64,000 nucleotides of DNA. Origin: Acidobacteriaceae bacterium (GTDB taxonomy: Bacteria > Acidobacteriota > Terriglobia > Terriglobales > Acidobacteriaceae). Position 1 is the first letter of the stretch. The number at the start of each line of letters is the position of its first letter. Shown in pieces: positions 1-9,115 of the stretch. The notes beneath the pieces were generated by a model that ran no database searches, was not told the origin of the DNA, and saw nothing but the letters and a program-made list of their open reading frames with translations. Both the position numbers and the translations under genes were made by a program. The stretch spans positions 186,001 to 250,000 of the forward strand of contig DAIDKP010000026.1 in the NCBI GenBank assembly GCA_027449965.1, read 5' to 3'.

Positions 1-1697
1 ATCGCGATGGTCTTCTGCTCCAGCTTCGTCTCCGTCGCCTGCCACTCCGCCGTCTCCGCCGCCGTTGCCACCGGATACTCACGGTACGTCGAGCTGGCGA
101 AGATGCCCACCATCGCGTAGTAATCCTTCTGCGTAATCGGATCGTACTTGTGGTTGTGGCATCGCGCGCACGCCACCGTCATGCCAAGCAGACCGCGCGA
201 CACGGCGTCCACGCGCTCATTGCGCTCATCCGCGCGTCCCTGCACCGGCTCCGCCTGGTCCCACACCCACGGTCCCGCGCCCAGATACGTCGTCGCCGTC
301 AGGTTTTCGTCGCGCTGCTCGGCTGTCTTCGTCGGCAACTGGTCGCCCGCCAGTTGCATCTTCACAAACTGGCCATACGGCACGTCCCGATTGAACGCCT
401 CAATCACCCAGTCGCGATACCGATACGCACCCTCAAACGGCATATACCCGCGTCCCTTCGGGTCCAGCCCGCGCACGTCGTCCTCCGAATATCGAGCCAC
501 GTCCAGCCAGTGCCTGCCCCAGCGCTGCCCATAGCGCGGCGACGCCAGCAGCCGATCCACCACCTTCGTCCAGGCCTGCGGGGTGCGATCCTGTTCAAAC
601 GCTTCCACCTCGGCCTCCGTCGGTGGAATTCCCCACATATCAAACGTCGCCCGCCGTATCAGCGTTCGCCGATCCACCTGCGGAGCCGGATGCAGGCCCG
701 CCGTAAGCAGCTTCGCCAGCACAAACCGATCAATCGGCGTCCGTGCCCAGCCTGCCCACTTCGCATCGTGAATCTCCGGCACGGCCACCGGCTTCAGCGG
801 CTGGAACGACCAGAACTTCCGCTGCTCCGCAGTAATAATTCCCGTCGTCGCCGTCGAAGAAAACGTCAGTCCCGGCGCGCTCTTCGGCCACACCGCGCCG
901 CGTCGCACCCACTCCTTCAGATCGGCAATCTGCTGCGCCGTCAGATGTCCACCCTTGGGCATCTTCAGCGCCGTCGTCTGCTCCACAGCGGTAATCATCA
1001 GACTCTTGTCCGGCTGCCCCGGCACCATCGCCGCGCCGTGAAATCCACCCTTCAGCGCTGCCTCGCGCGTATTCAGCGCCAGCCCGCCATTGTCTCCGTC
1101 CGTATGGCAGCTCAGGCAGTTGTCCGCCAGAATCGGACGCACCCGATTCTCAAAAAAATCCGCATCCGACATCGCCGCAGGCTCGTTCACTGTCACCAGC
1201 TTCGCTGGCACGCTCGCCGCCGTTGTCGCCGCACTCGCCGCCGCGGGCATGGCCTCGTCGTCTCCATCGTCCTGCGGCAGATCCTTGCCCTTTGCCCCGG
1301 CGCGAATCCACTCCACCAGCGTCGCCACCTGGTCGTCCGTCAGCGCGTGCCGCGGCGGCATCTTCAGCGTGCTCGTTCGCCGAATCGCCTTCACCAGCAG
1401 GCTCGCCTCCGCATCCCCGGCCACGATCACCTTCCCGTGTCGTCCGCCCTGGATCATCGCGCTGTAACTGTCCAGCCGCAGCCCGCCCGACGCTGAATCC
1501 GCATGGCATCCATTGCACTGGTCATCGAGCAGCGGCTGCACACGTTGCGTATAGAAGGCCATGGTCCCAGCCGCCGAGCCAGTGCTTGAGCCAGCACCCG
1601 CAGCCTGCTGCGCCTTCACTCCATGCACCGGCATCAGCGCAAAGACCGCTGCGCACGCCGCCGCTGTTCCGGCTGTCAGCATCGCCTGTGTCTTCAT
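1..1697 (-). CDS. DUF1549/PSCyt1-like (planctomycete-type) multiheme cytochrome c domain protein, C-terminus truncated by window edge
   Basis: Read manually on the minus strand from ATG at 1697 (MKTQAMLTAGTAAACAAVFALMPVHG...). Contains CNGCH, CLSCH and CARCH haem motifs plus 'WGRHWLDVARYSEDD', typical of DUF1549 proteins. Absent from the ORF track because it has no stop inside the window. Confidence 0.85.
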   Translation of the reverse strand, partial: MKTQAMLTAGTAAACAAVFALMPVHGVKAQQAAGAGSSTGSAAGTMAFYTQRVQPLLDDQCNGCHADSASGGLRLDSYSAMIQGGRHGKVIVAGDAEASLLVKAIRRTSTLKMPPRHALTDDQVATLVEWIRAGAKGKDLPQDDGDDEAMPAAASAATTAASVPAKLVTVNEPAAMSDADFFENRVRPILADNCLSCHTDGDNGGLALNTREAALKGGFHGAAMVPGQPDKSLMITAVEQTTALKMPKGGHLTAQQIADLKEWVRRGAVWPKSAPGLTFSSTATTGIITAEQRKFWSFQPLKPVAVPEIHDAKWAGWARTPIDRFVLAKLLTAGLHPAPQVDRRTLIRRATFDMWGIPPTEAEVEAFEQDRTPQAWTKVVDRLLASPRYGQRWGRHWLDVARYSEDDVRGLDPKGRGYMPFEGAYRYRDWVIEAFNRDVPYGQFVKMQLAGDQLPTKTAEQRDENLTATTYLGAGPWVWDQAEPVQGRADERNERVDAVSRGLLGMTVACARCHNHKYDPITQKDYYAMVGIFASSTYREYPVATAAETAEWQATETKLEQKTIA

Positions 1698-2641
1698 TCC
1701 GCCGCATCTCCTCGCCGTGGCATCTCCTGCACCAATCCTGTCGGCACCAGCTCTGTCCCTCCATCCGACTCGCGAAAAGCAAGCTGTTTCACATGCTCAT
1801 GCAGTTGCTCAAACTCCCGCGTCCTGCGCCTCACGGAGAGAGGCTCATTCGTATGCGGCACCTGCATATCCACCAGCACATTGCTCTCCGTCTCGCCCTC
1901 AGCGTGCGGCCGCAGCACCAGCACCCGCGTCGCCAGCAGCAGCGCCTCGCTCGTGTTGTGCGTCACAAACAGCACCGTCGGCTTCGTCTCCTGCCACGCA
2001 TCTTTCAGTTGCTGTTGCAGGCTGGCTCGCGTCGACGGGTCCAGCGCGCTGAACGCTTCATCCATCAGCAGCACTGGCGGCCGCATCATCAGCGCCTGCG
2101 CAATCGCCACCCGCTGCTGCATTCCGCCTGACAACTGCCCCGGATACTTCGAGAAATCCCCACTCTTCAGGCCCATGCGCAACAGCATCTGCGTCGCCTC
2201 GGCGCGCAGTTCGCGCCGGAACCGCCAGAACCGCGGCCTTGCCCGTCCCATCCATCCGCAGAACGCATTCTCCGGCCCATAGAGCACGTTCTGCATCACC
2301 GACCGATCCGGAAACAGGGCATATTTCTGCGGCACATATCCGCATCGCGCGTCGATCCGCCGCACCGGCTTCCCATCCACCACCACCGCGCCCTCGTTCG
2401 GAAACTCCTGCCCCAGCACCATCCGCAGCAGCGTGCTTTTTCCGCAGCCCGTCTCGCCCAGCACGGCCACAAACTCCCCGGCGCGAATCTCCACATTCAG
2501 CCTGTGCAGCACCGTCTTGCTGCCCCCGCCTGCCAGCTTGTAGCGCACCGTCACATCGCGCAGCGCAATCTCCGTCTCTGCCGCGGCGCGCACCGGCATC
2601 ACGCGCTGTTTCGCCCGTCGCTCCATCGCTCTCAGTACCAT
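1694..2641 (-). CDS. ABC transporter ATP-binding protein (nitrate/taurine/urea-carboxylase-associated type)
   Basis: Walker A GETGCGKST, signature LSGGMQQR, Walker B VLLMDEAFSALD. Start placed at MVLRAMERR (2641); ATGA overlap with the downstream cytochrome gene. Confidence 0.92.
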   Translation of the reverse strand: MVLRAMERRAKQRVMPVRAAAETEIALRDVTVRYKLAGGGSKTVLHRLNVEIRAGEFVAVLGETGCGKSTLLRMVLGQEFPNEGAVVVDGKPVRRIDARCGYVPQKYALFPDRSVMQNVLYGPENAFCGWMGRARPRFWRFRRELRAEATQMLLRMGLKSGDFSKYPGQLSGGMQQRVAIAQALMMRPPVLLMDEAFSALDPSTRASLQQQLKDAWQETKPTVLFVTHNTSEALLLATRVLVLRPHAEGETESNVLVDMQVPHTNEPLSVRRRTREFEQLHEHVKQLAFRESDGGTELVPTGLVQEMPRRGDAAE

Positions 2642-3495
2642 GGATTGAGCCTCCGATTCACCAGCCGCAGCGTCCCATCCAGCACAAACAGCAGCAGCGC
2701 CACCCACAGCAGATACGGCAGAATAATATCCATCCCCATATGCCGCCGCATCAGCGCAATCCGATACGCGAGGCCATCGGTCGATGCAATCATCTCCCCG
2801 GCAAACAGAAACAGTGCCAGCGGCTTCAGGTTCAGCCGCACGCTGTTGATCACCTGCGGCAGAATCTGCTTCAGCACCACCCGATAGGCCACGTCCAGAT
2901 TCGACGACTTCAGCGTGAACGCCTTCACCACCTGCTCTCTCGGCACAGCCTTCGCCAGGTTGTATGTGTCCAGCACCAGCGTCGGACCCACCCCAATCAC
3001 CATCAGCATGATCTTCGACCACTGATCGATCCCGAAGACGATAAACAGAATCGGCAACAGAGACAGCGCCACAATCTTGTCAAAGAACAGGAAGAAGCGC
3101 AGAAACACCGACTCCGCCAGCGGAAACACTGCCATGTGCAGACCCAGCAGAATCGCGGGAATGAGCAGCAGCAGGCTGATCCCGAACCGCTCGCCGCTGG
3201 CCACGGTATCCTTCCACAACATCCCGTGCGTCACACGCTCCCACCGGCTCGCTCCATCCGCCAGCGGATCATCTTCCTCCGGCTGGTCCATCACCGCGCT
3301 GTGAACCCCGGCCATCAGTTGCGTCCCCGTCGGCATCACTCGGTCGTCGGGATTCTCCCGGTGTCGCGCAATCGAAAACTGCAGATACACCGCCACGCCC
3401 AGCGCAAACAGCACCCACGACAGCGACTGCGTCCACATTCGCTTCGGTCGCCCCTGAATATCGGCCAGCTCCAGCCATCCGCTCATCGCGCTCAT
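2632..3495 (-). CDS. ABC transporter permease
   Basis: 287 aa multi-TM protein with an EAA-like region. Overlaps the ATPase gene start; same operon. Confidence 0.88.
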   Translation of the reverse strand: MSAMSGWLELADIQGRPKRMWTQSLSWVLFALGVAVYLQFSIARHRENPDDRVMPTGTQLMAGVHSAVMDQPEEDDPLADGASRWERVTHGMLWKDTVASGERFGISLLLLIPAILLGLHMAVFPLAESVFLRFFLFFDKIVALSLLPILFIVFGIDQWSKIMLMVIGVGPTLVLDTYNLAKAVPREQVVKAFTLKSSNLDVAYRVVLKQILPQVINSVRLNLKPLALFLFAGEMIASTDGLAYRIALMRRHMGMDIILPYLLWVALLLFVLDGTLRLVNRRLNPWY

Positions 3496-3505
3496 CGTCA
3501 GCTCC

Positions 3506-4744
3506 TCACAGCTTGCCCGCCGCGGCCAGCTTCATATACGTGTCGTCCACCCTCAGCCTCACGCGATCCTTGCGCCCCTGCACCGTCCCGTCCGGATAGC
3601 GAATCGCCACCTCATCCACCGAGTGCGTTCCCTCGCCCAGCAACTGGTGCCGGAAGCAGAACTGCCGCACCAGATCCATCTTCTGTTTCAACCCCGCGCT
3701 CTCGGCATACTGCGCCGCCATCTGCGGCGTCGAAAACAGATACGTCGTCTTCAACTGATCCTTGTACGAGGCCACCGAATCCTCTGACGCCGCCGCACTG
3801 CCCGCAATCGCCGCCGCATTCCCCGCCGCCAGTTGCTTCACCGTCTCATACCACGCGCCCGTGATCGCCTTCGCAAACCGCACACCCGATCCATCCGGAC
3901 GATTCAACACCTCCGTCCGCACCACCAGCAGGTCCAGAATCTCGCCGGGAATCCGCGACGAATCAAACACCGCCCGCACTCCGCGATCCTGCGCCAGAAT
4001 CTCCGACACCAGCGGCTTCCAGGTCACTGCAACCTCGTTGCCCCTGTTGCCCAGAAACGCGCCCACCAGGTCCGAGTCGCTCGTATTCACCAGCCGCAAC
4101 CGTCCCGCCTGCGCGCCCAGCCCATTCAACTCCATCGCCCGCTCCAGCAGATACTCCGAGACGGTCTTCTGCACCAGCAGAACCCGCTTGCCCGGCAACT
4201 GCGCCAGCGTCAGCCCATTCCTCACCAGCACAGCGTCGTTCCCATTGGAATAGTCGCCGACAATCATCGCCGTCGAATCCACGCCCGCCGCCGCTGGCAT
4301 ATCCAGTGCTTCCATATTTGTCATCGTGCAGGCGTCGATGTTCTTGCCCACAAAGGCATCGAGCGACGCTGCATAATCAAACCGCTCCACCTTGATGACG
4401 ATGCCGTACTTGTCTGCCCACCGCTTCAGAATCCCCGACCGCGCCATATAAAAGTAGGGATTCCATCCCGCATAAACGCTCCAGCCGACAGTAAAGGTCG
4501 GCGCAGCTTCCATCTTCGGCCCGGCCGCGATCAACGCTCCGGCCAGCACCACCCAAACCGCTGCCCCAACCGCCGCTTGACCCACCGTTCGTGTTAACGA
4601 CAGCGTTCGCGCCCCGCTCCAGTGCCTTTTGGGGTTGTCATTCCCGCAGGGAATCCGTTTTTCGCGTTCCCACACCCCGCTCTCGATCGCTTTCCCTTGT
4701 CGTTGCTGCCTGTTTCCCAACTCGCGCGCGAAAAAGAACCTCAT
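3506..4744 (-). CDS. ABC transporter substrate-binding protein, resembling the urea carboxylase-region (uca) family
   Basis: FTVGWSVYAGWNPYFYMARSGILKRWADKYGI...CTMTNMEALDMPAAAGVDSTAMIVGDYSNGNDA matches my recollection of the uca-type ABC binding proteins. Start position approximate (ORF open to 4768). Confidence 0.8.
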   Translation of the reverse strand: MRFFFARELGNRQQRQGKAIESGVWEREKRIPCGNDNPKRHWSGARTLSLTRTVGQAAVGAAVWVVLAGALIAAGPKMEAAPTFTVGWSVYAGWNPYFYMARSGILKRWADKYGIVIKVERFDYAASLDAFVGKNIDACTMTNMEALDMPAAAGVDSTAMIVGDYSNGNDAVLVRNGLTLAQLPGKRVLLVQKTVSEYLLERAMELNGLGAQAGRLRLVNTSDSDLVGAFLGNRGNEVAVTWKPLVSEILAQDRGVRAVFDSSRIPGEILDLLVVRTEVLNRPDGSGVRFAKAITGAWYETVKQLAAGNAAAIAGSAAASEDSVASYKDQLKTTYLFSTPQMAAQYAESAGLKQKMDLVRQFCFRHQLLGEGTHSVDEVAIRYPDGTVQGRKDRVRLRVDDTYMKLAAAGKL

Positions 4745-4924
4745 GCACCCAAGATACCCGCAGGTCAACTCCGCTCAACCCGGTATCAAATTCATTGATG
4801 CCCTCAATAAACAAACCCCGATACTCCCACATCAACCTCCACCACGCCCCACCCGCGCGAACGCAGAGGGGCGGAATGCAATGCTGCAATGGATTTCGCG
4901 CGGTTGTGGCATACTGACGTCAAC

Positions 4925-4961
4925 GCGGTCCGTCTGCCCAGCAGACGGACCGCTTCTTTTT
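4925..4961 (+). terminator. Intrinsic-terminator-like hairpin in the leader of the next gene
   Basis: GCGGTCCGTCTGC-CCA-GCAGACGGACCGC (perfect 13-bp stem, 3-nt loop) followed by TTCTTTTT. Confidence 0.75.
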
Positions 4962-4973
4962 GGAGGCAAGATC

Positions 4974-5651
4974 ATGACAGAAGAGCAACTTGAAGCCGAA
5001 CTGGAGCGCCTGAAGACCATCCTCCGCCGTCCCGGAGCCACCATTCACGACAAAAAGCGCTTCATCGATCTCATTCAGCGCATCCTGCAAAACCGCGGCG
5101 ACAAGCACTGCATTGAGCTTCGTGGACTCGCCGCTGGCCATCCCGCACTCTACCTCTGCGCCGCCGAGTACAACACGACCTACTTTGAGGAGATGAACGC
5201 CAATACGCCCCGACCCGAGGCGCAGCGCCTCGGACAAACCGCCTGGCTCAGCGCTCTGCCGCCACTCAACTCGGCCCAATCCATCTCCGACTTCATCACC
5301 TGTGTCAGTTTTGGCATCGCCAGGGACATCATCACGTCCGACAAAGGCATGCGCCTGCTCTATGCCGCCCAGATCGCACAAGCCAACTACCGCATCGTCG
5401 AGCGTCAGAACGCGGAAAAGGCCGATCGCCGCCGAGGCCCCTACCGCAAAACCCAGGAATCTGACCCAGGACAAAGCGGCGAAGCGAAACCGACAGACAG
5501 TTCTAACCCGGAAATGGGTTCAGACTCAGGTACAGACCCAGCGACCGATCAGGCTCCGGTGGCAAATCCACACGTCACGCTGAAAAAGGGTCCGAATGTA
5601 ATTCGCGAAAATTCCGCAAGCATAATGCAATCAATAGGATACAAAAAATGA
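4974..5651 (+). CDS. Hypothetical protein (225 aa)
   Basis: GGAGG at 4962-4966 precedes ATG 4974 (MTEEQLEAELERLKTILRRPG...). The ORF is also open in frame upstream to 4629. Confidence 0.75.
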   Translation: MTEEQLEAELERLKTILRRPGATIHDKKRFIDLIQRILQNRGDKHCIELRGLAAGHPALYLCAAEYNTTYFEEMNANTPRPEAQRLGQTAWLSALPPLNSAQSISDFITCVSFGIARDIITSDKGMRLLYAAQIAQANYRIVERQNAEKADRRRGPYRKTQESDPGQSGEAKPTDSSNPEMGSDSGTDPATDQAPVANPHVTLKKGPNVIRENSASIMQSIGYKK

Positions 5652-5735
5652 AATTTCGCGAAAGTTGAGCAAGATGCATGGAATCAATAACATGCGCAAA
5701 AACACCCCACCCCCCCCCCGGGGGGTATCCGCAAA

Positions 5736-5780
5736 GTCAAAGCGGCGAGACGCAGGATTCTGCGAAATCGCCGCTTTGAC
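5736..5780. repeat. Long inverted repeat / compound hairpin in convergent intergenic region
   Basis: GTCAAAGCGGCGA ... TCGCCGCTTTGAC (13/13 bp) enclosing a second stem CGCAG-GATT-CTGCG. Confidence 0.85.
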
Positions 5781-5844
5781 TGTCGATGTTGGGCCTGAAT
5801 ACGAGGGGCCTGGCTAACGGGGGATGGATTCAGCGGGGATGGAT

Positions 5845-6816
5845 TCAGCGGGGATTGATGCGAACACCCATGCCATTCAACCGGCTGCGCGCCTGCATCG
5901 CCTCCGGCGTCTGCGGATAGCGGTGGATCAGCGCGCGATACTCGCGAATCCCGGCCTCACGCTGGCCCAGCGTAATCAGGGCCTGCCCTTTGCGAAGCTG
6001 CGCCGCTGGAGCCTTCACATTGCCGCTGAAGTTATTCAGCACCGCGTTGTCATACCTGATGGTGCCCTTGTAATCATGTTGGCGAAAGGCGATCTCGCCC
6101 AGATAGTACTCGGCGTTGCCGGCCAGAGAATCGTTCGGGTAGTACTGCGCCACGGCGCCAAACTCCGACTGCGCCGCATCGTAGTGCGCTGCGTTGAAGT
6201 CGCGCAAACCGCCCAGATAGGTCTCACGCAGGGGGGGTGCCTGTGCGGTGGCTGGCTGGGATGCTGCGGGAGCAGCACCGGCTCCGGCAGCACCAGTTCC
6301 GGGAACACCAGCAACTCCAGCGCCAGCATCGTTCGCCGCATCGGGGGTAGCCGGAGCAGCGCCCGATGGAGTCATGCCCGGCTGCTGCGCCGGTTGCTGC
6401 GGCGCCGTCTGCGCCTGCACCGTCTGCATCTCCGACTGCAGCGTCTGCAACTGCGTCTCCAGCTTGCCCAGACGCGTCTTCAACTCGTCGATCGAGTCGT
6501 TCATCGTCTGCACCTGGCCGGAGACGGTGTCCACCTTGCCGTTGGTCGCCTCCGACTCAGCAGCCAGTTTTTGCTGCATGGCGTTCAGCGCCGTGCTCAT
6601 CTGGCTCACGCTGGCCGTGCTTTGCTGCACCAGATTTTCCATCTGGCCAAAGTGCGAGTCCACTGTCGATTGCAGCCGCTGCACCATTTCCACGAGCTGC
6701 TGCACCTGCGTCTGGATCTGGATGATCTCCTTCGATGCAGCGTGGGCTGGAACCGAGGGCAGCGCCAGCAGCAATGTGCCGACAATCGCCCAGCGAAGCT
6801 GATGTGTGCGCGCCAT
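5845..6816 (-). CDS. ybgF: Tol-Pal system protein YbgF/CpoB-like (coiled coil plus TPR)
   Basis: Signal peptide, coiled-coil N-terminus, C-terminal TPR (YLGGLRDFNAAHYDAAQSEFGAVAQYYPNDSLAGNAEYYLGE). Sits at the end of the tol-pal cluster. Confidence 0.88.
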   Translation of the reverse strand: MARTHQLRWAIVGTLLLALPSVPAHAASKEIIQIQTQVQQLVEMVQRLQSTVDSHFGQMENLVQQSTASVSQMSTALNAMQQKLAAESEATNGKVDTVSGQVQTMNDSIDELKTRLGKLETQLQTLQSEMQTVQAQTAPQQPAQQPGMTPSGAAPATPDAANDAGAGVAGVPGTGAAGAGAAPAASQPATAQAPPLRETYLGGLRDFNAAHYDAAQSEFGAVAQYYPNDSLAGNAEYYLGEIAFRQHDYKGTIRYDNAVLNNFSGNVKAPAAQLRKGQALITLGQREAGIREYRALIHRYPQTPEAMQARSRLNGMGVRINPR

Positions 6817-6915
6817 GAACGTTCTCTCAATCCTTGGATTTGCGAACCGGCGGCGCGCAGGGTTCTACTCTGCGCGCCGCCGTCGCTGTTACCAGTATAG
6901 TTTCACGCGTCGACT

Positions 6916-7743
6916 TCAGTTGCCCGACGAGCTGTCCATCGAGAATCCAGCACGGCGATTCTGCTGCCAGCAGGATTCCGTCTCCTCGGTGCAGAACGGT
7001 CGCTCCTTGCCATAGCTGACCACGCGCAGACGATTCGGCGCCACGCCATCCTGCACCAGCATCTTCTTCGCGGCATTGGCTCGGTTCTCGCCCAGCGCCA
7101 GGTTGTACTCGTTCGATCCGCGATCGTCGCAGTAGCCGCCAATGACCACCTTGATCTCCGGGTGCGCCGCCAGATACGCCGCCGCCTTCGACAGCACGCT
7201 GTTGTCGCTCGTCCGCACGTCATAGCTGTCATAGTCAAAGAAGATGTCCTGCACATTGGCCTTGAACATCTGTTCGGCGGTCATCGTCTGGTTGTTCTCC
7301 GGCACAGCCACCGCGGCCTGCGCCGGGTTCACCGTCACGGTCGCCGTCGCGTCCGTCGATCCACCCTCGCCCCGCGCGGTCAGGTGATAGGTCGTGGTCA
7401 TCGTCGGCGTCACGGTCTTCACGCCGCTGCTGGGCACGGTACCGATGCCGTCGATCGACACCGAGGTGGCGTCGGTCGTCTTCCAGCTCAGCACCACCTG
7501 GTCGCCTGCCGTAATCGTCGAGGGGGTCGCCGTCAGTTGGGCTACCGGCGAGGGGGCGGTTGCCACCGGCGCAGTGGCCGTCTGCGGCGCGGGTTTCTTC
7601 TTGCATCCGCTCACCACGGCAAGGGATGCGATCAAAACGAGGGACAAGGCAAAAGTCTTGCGAGTAATCAAGGGAATGCTCCTTTTCGAGATCGATTTTG
7701 TAGGGTGCGTTGCCATCTGCCTCAGGTTTTGGTGCATATTCAT
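6916..7743 (-). CDS. pal: Peptidoglycan-associated lipoprotein (OmpA family)
   Basis: Lipobox VVSGC; OmpA-like domain (VIGGYCDDRGSNEYNLALGENRANAAKKMLV). Confidence 0.92.
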   Translation of the reverse strand: MNMHQNLRQMATHPTKSISKRSIPLITRKTFALSLVLIASLAVVSGCKKKPAPQTATAPVATAPSPVAQLTATPSTITAGDQVVLSWKTTDATSVSIDGIGTVPSSGVKTVTPTMTTTYHLTARGEGGSTDATATVTVNPAQAAVAVPENNQTMTAEQMFKANVQDIFFDYDSYDVRTSDNSVLSKAAAYLAAHPEIKVVIGGYCDDRGSNEYNLALGENRANAAKKMLVQDGVAPNRLRVVSYGKERPFCTEETESCWQQNRRAGFSMDSSSGN

Positions 7744-9101
7744 TTCCAGCTCCAGTTTGGCATGAAGTCTTTGCCGGTTCGAGTCAACTGCTGTTGTTCT
7801 GTACCATCGGCCAGCATCGTCCAGATGGACGTGTGACCGTTGATGCTTCGTTCAAAGACCAGGTGTCGGCTGTCTGGTGACCAGCTTGGAAAGTCATTGC
7901 TTCCCGAGTCATGCGTCAGTTGCAGCCAGCGCAGAGAGGCAATGTCCATCACGTAAATATCCTGACCGCCCGGCGCGCCAGGGCCGTATTTGCGATTCCA
8001 GCTGAAGGCCAGAAACTGTCCATTGGGCGACCATGAGGGCGAGATTGCGTAGCCACCGTCGGTCATCCGCTGCACATTGCCGCCGTCGGTATCCATGATG
8101 TAAATCTGCGGCAGCCCGGTCCGTCCGCTCACCCAGGCAATCTGCGCTCCGGTCCGTGGATTCCACACTGGCGAGACATCCGGCCCGCGAAACGCTGTCA
8201 GTCTCTTCAGATTGCCGCCGTTGGTGTCACAGGTCCATATCTCCGGATCGCCGGAGCGCGACGAGGAAAACGCGATATGGTTTCCATCTGCCGACCATGC
8301 CGGCGACAGATTGCTGCCGCCCTGTGTGCCGGGTGGAAACGCGACGAAACGTCCGAGGTCGAACGAGTACATACGAATAGCCCAGCCGGAGTTGCTCAGA
8401 GAAGCGAAGGCAAGACGGCTGTTATCTGGCGAGATGCGCGGTGAAAGTGAAAGGATGCCCGCGCGCGCCACCTGATGCTGGTTTTCTCCGTCGTAGTCCA
8501 TCGCCCAGATCTGCTTGCTGCCGCCGCGCGCGCTCACAAAGTAGATCTTTGTCTCCGCGATGCCGCGGACGCCGCCACCCAGCGCGGCAATGATGTCGTC
8601 GGCAAACTGGTGCGCCAGCGTCCGCGCCTGGTCGTCGTTGGCATCGCCGGAGTACTGTTTGGTCAGGATCGGCGGCGTACCCGCATTGCGGTCATCCTGA
8701 AGCCAGCCGTAGACCACCAGATGCCCGCCCGTGGAAGACAGCGCGCCATAGGCCACAAAGGCTGCATTGGCCGGAGCCGCCGCCCACTGCGCCAGGTTGA
8801 TCTCCTGCGGCGAACCGGGCATCGCGGTCGGGGCCATGCTTTTCGAAACCATTTCGAAGATGCCCGCATTGGCCAGGTCATGGAAGAGCGTCGTGTCGAA
8901 AGTGGCCTTCATCACCGGCGTCTGCGGGTCGTTGCCCACCGGCTTCATATCTGCCGCCGCCAGCCGAATGCGCTGCGTACCGACGGGAATATTGCTGCCA
9001 ATGTGAACCCAGTCCTGCGCCTGGACCGGCAATGCCATGAGCGCACAGCAGGCAGCGCCGACCCACGCCAACCTTCGGAGGAAACGGAAATCAAAGATCA
9101 T
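7740..9101 (-). CDS. tolB: Tol-Pal system beta-propeller protein TolB
   Basis: WD40-like TolB repeats (AWSADGNHIAFSSSRSGDPEIWTCDTNGGNLKRLT). Confidence 0.95.
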   Translation of the reverse strand: MIFDFRFLRRLAWVGAACCALMALPVQAQDWVHIGSNIPVGTQRIRLAAADMKPVGNDPQTPVMKATFDTTLFHDLANAGIFEMVSKSMAPTAMPGSPQEINLAQWAAAPANAAFVAYGALSSTGGHLVVYGWLQDDRNAGTPPILTKQYSGDANDDQARTLAHQFADDIIAALGGGVRGIAETKIYFVSARGGSKQIWAMDYDGENQHQVARAGILSLSPRISPDNSRLAFASLSNSGWAIRMYSFDLGRFVAFPPGTQGGSNLSPAWSADGNHIAFSSSRSGDPEIWTCDTNGGNLKRLTAFRGPDVSPVWNPRTGAQIAWVSGRTGLPQIYIMDTDGGNVQRMTDGGYAISPSWSPNGQFLAFSWNRKYGPGAPGGQDIYVMDIASLRWLQLTHDSGSNDFPSWSPDSRHLVFERSINGHTSIWTMLADGTEQQQLTRTGKDFMPNWSWK

Positions 9102-9115
9102 GACAATCCTTTTTT

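Noticed and set aside
150-1496. 448-aa plus-strand ORF in the track
   Set aside because: Arg/His/Pro-rich antisense of the DUF1549-like cytochrome gene, a typical high-GC shadow ORF.
2239-3864. 541-aa plus-strand ORF
   Set aside because: Antisense to the ABC ATPase and permease; low-complexity Pro/His/Arg/Ser composition.
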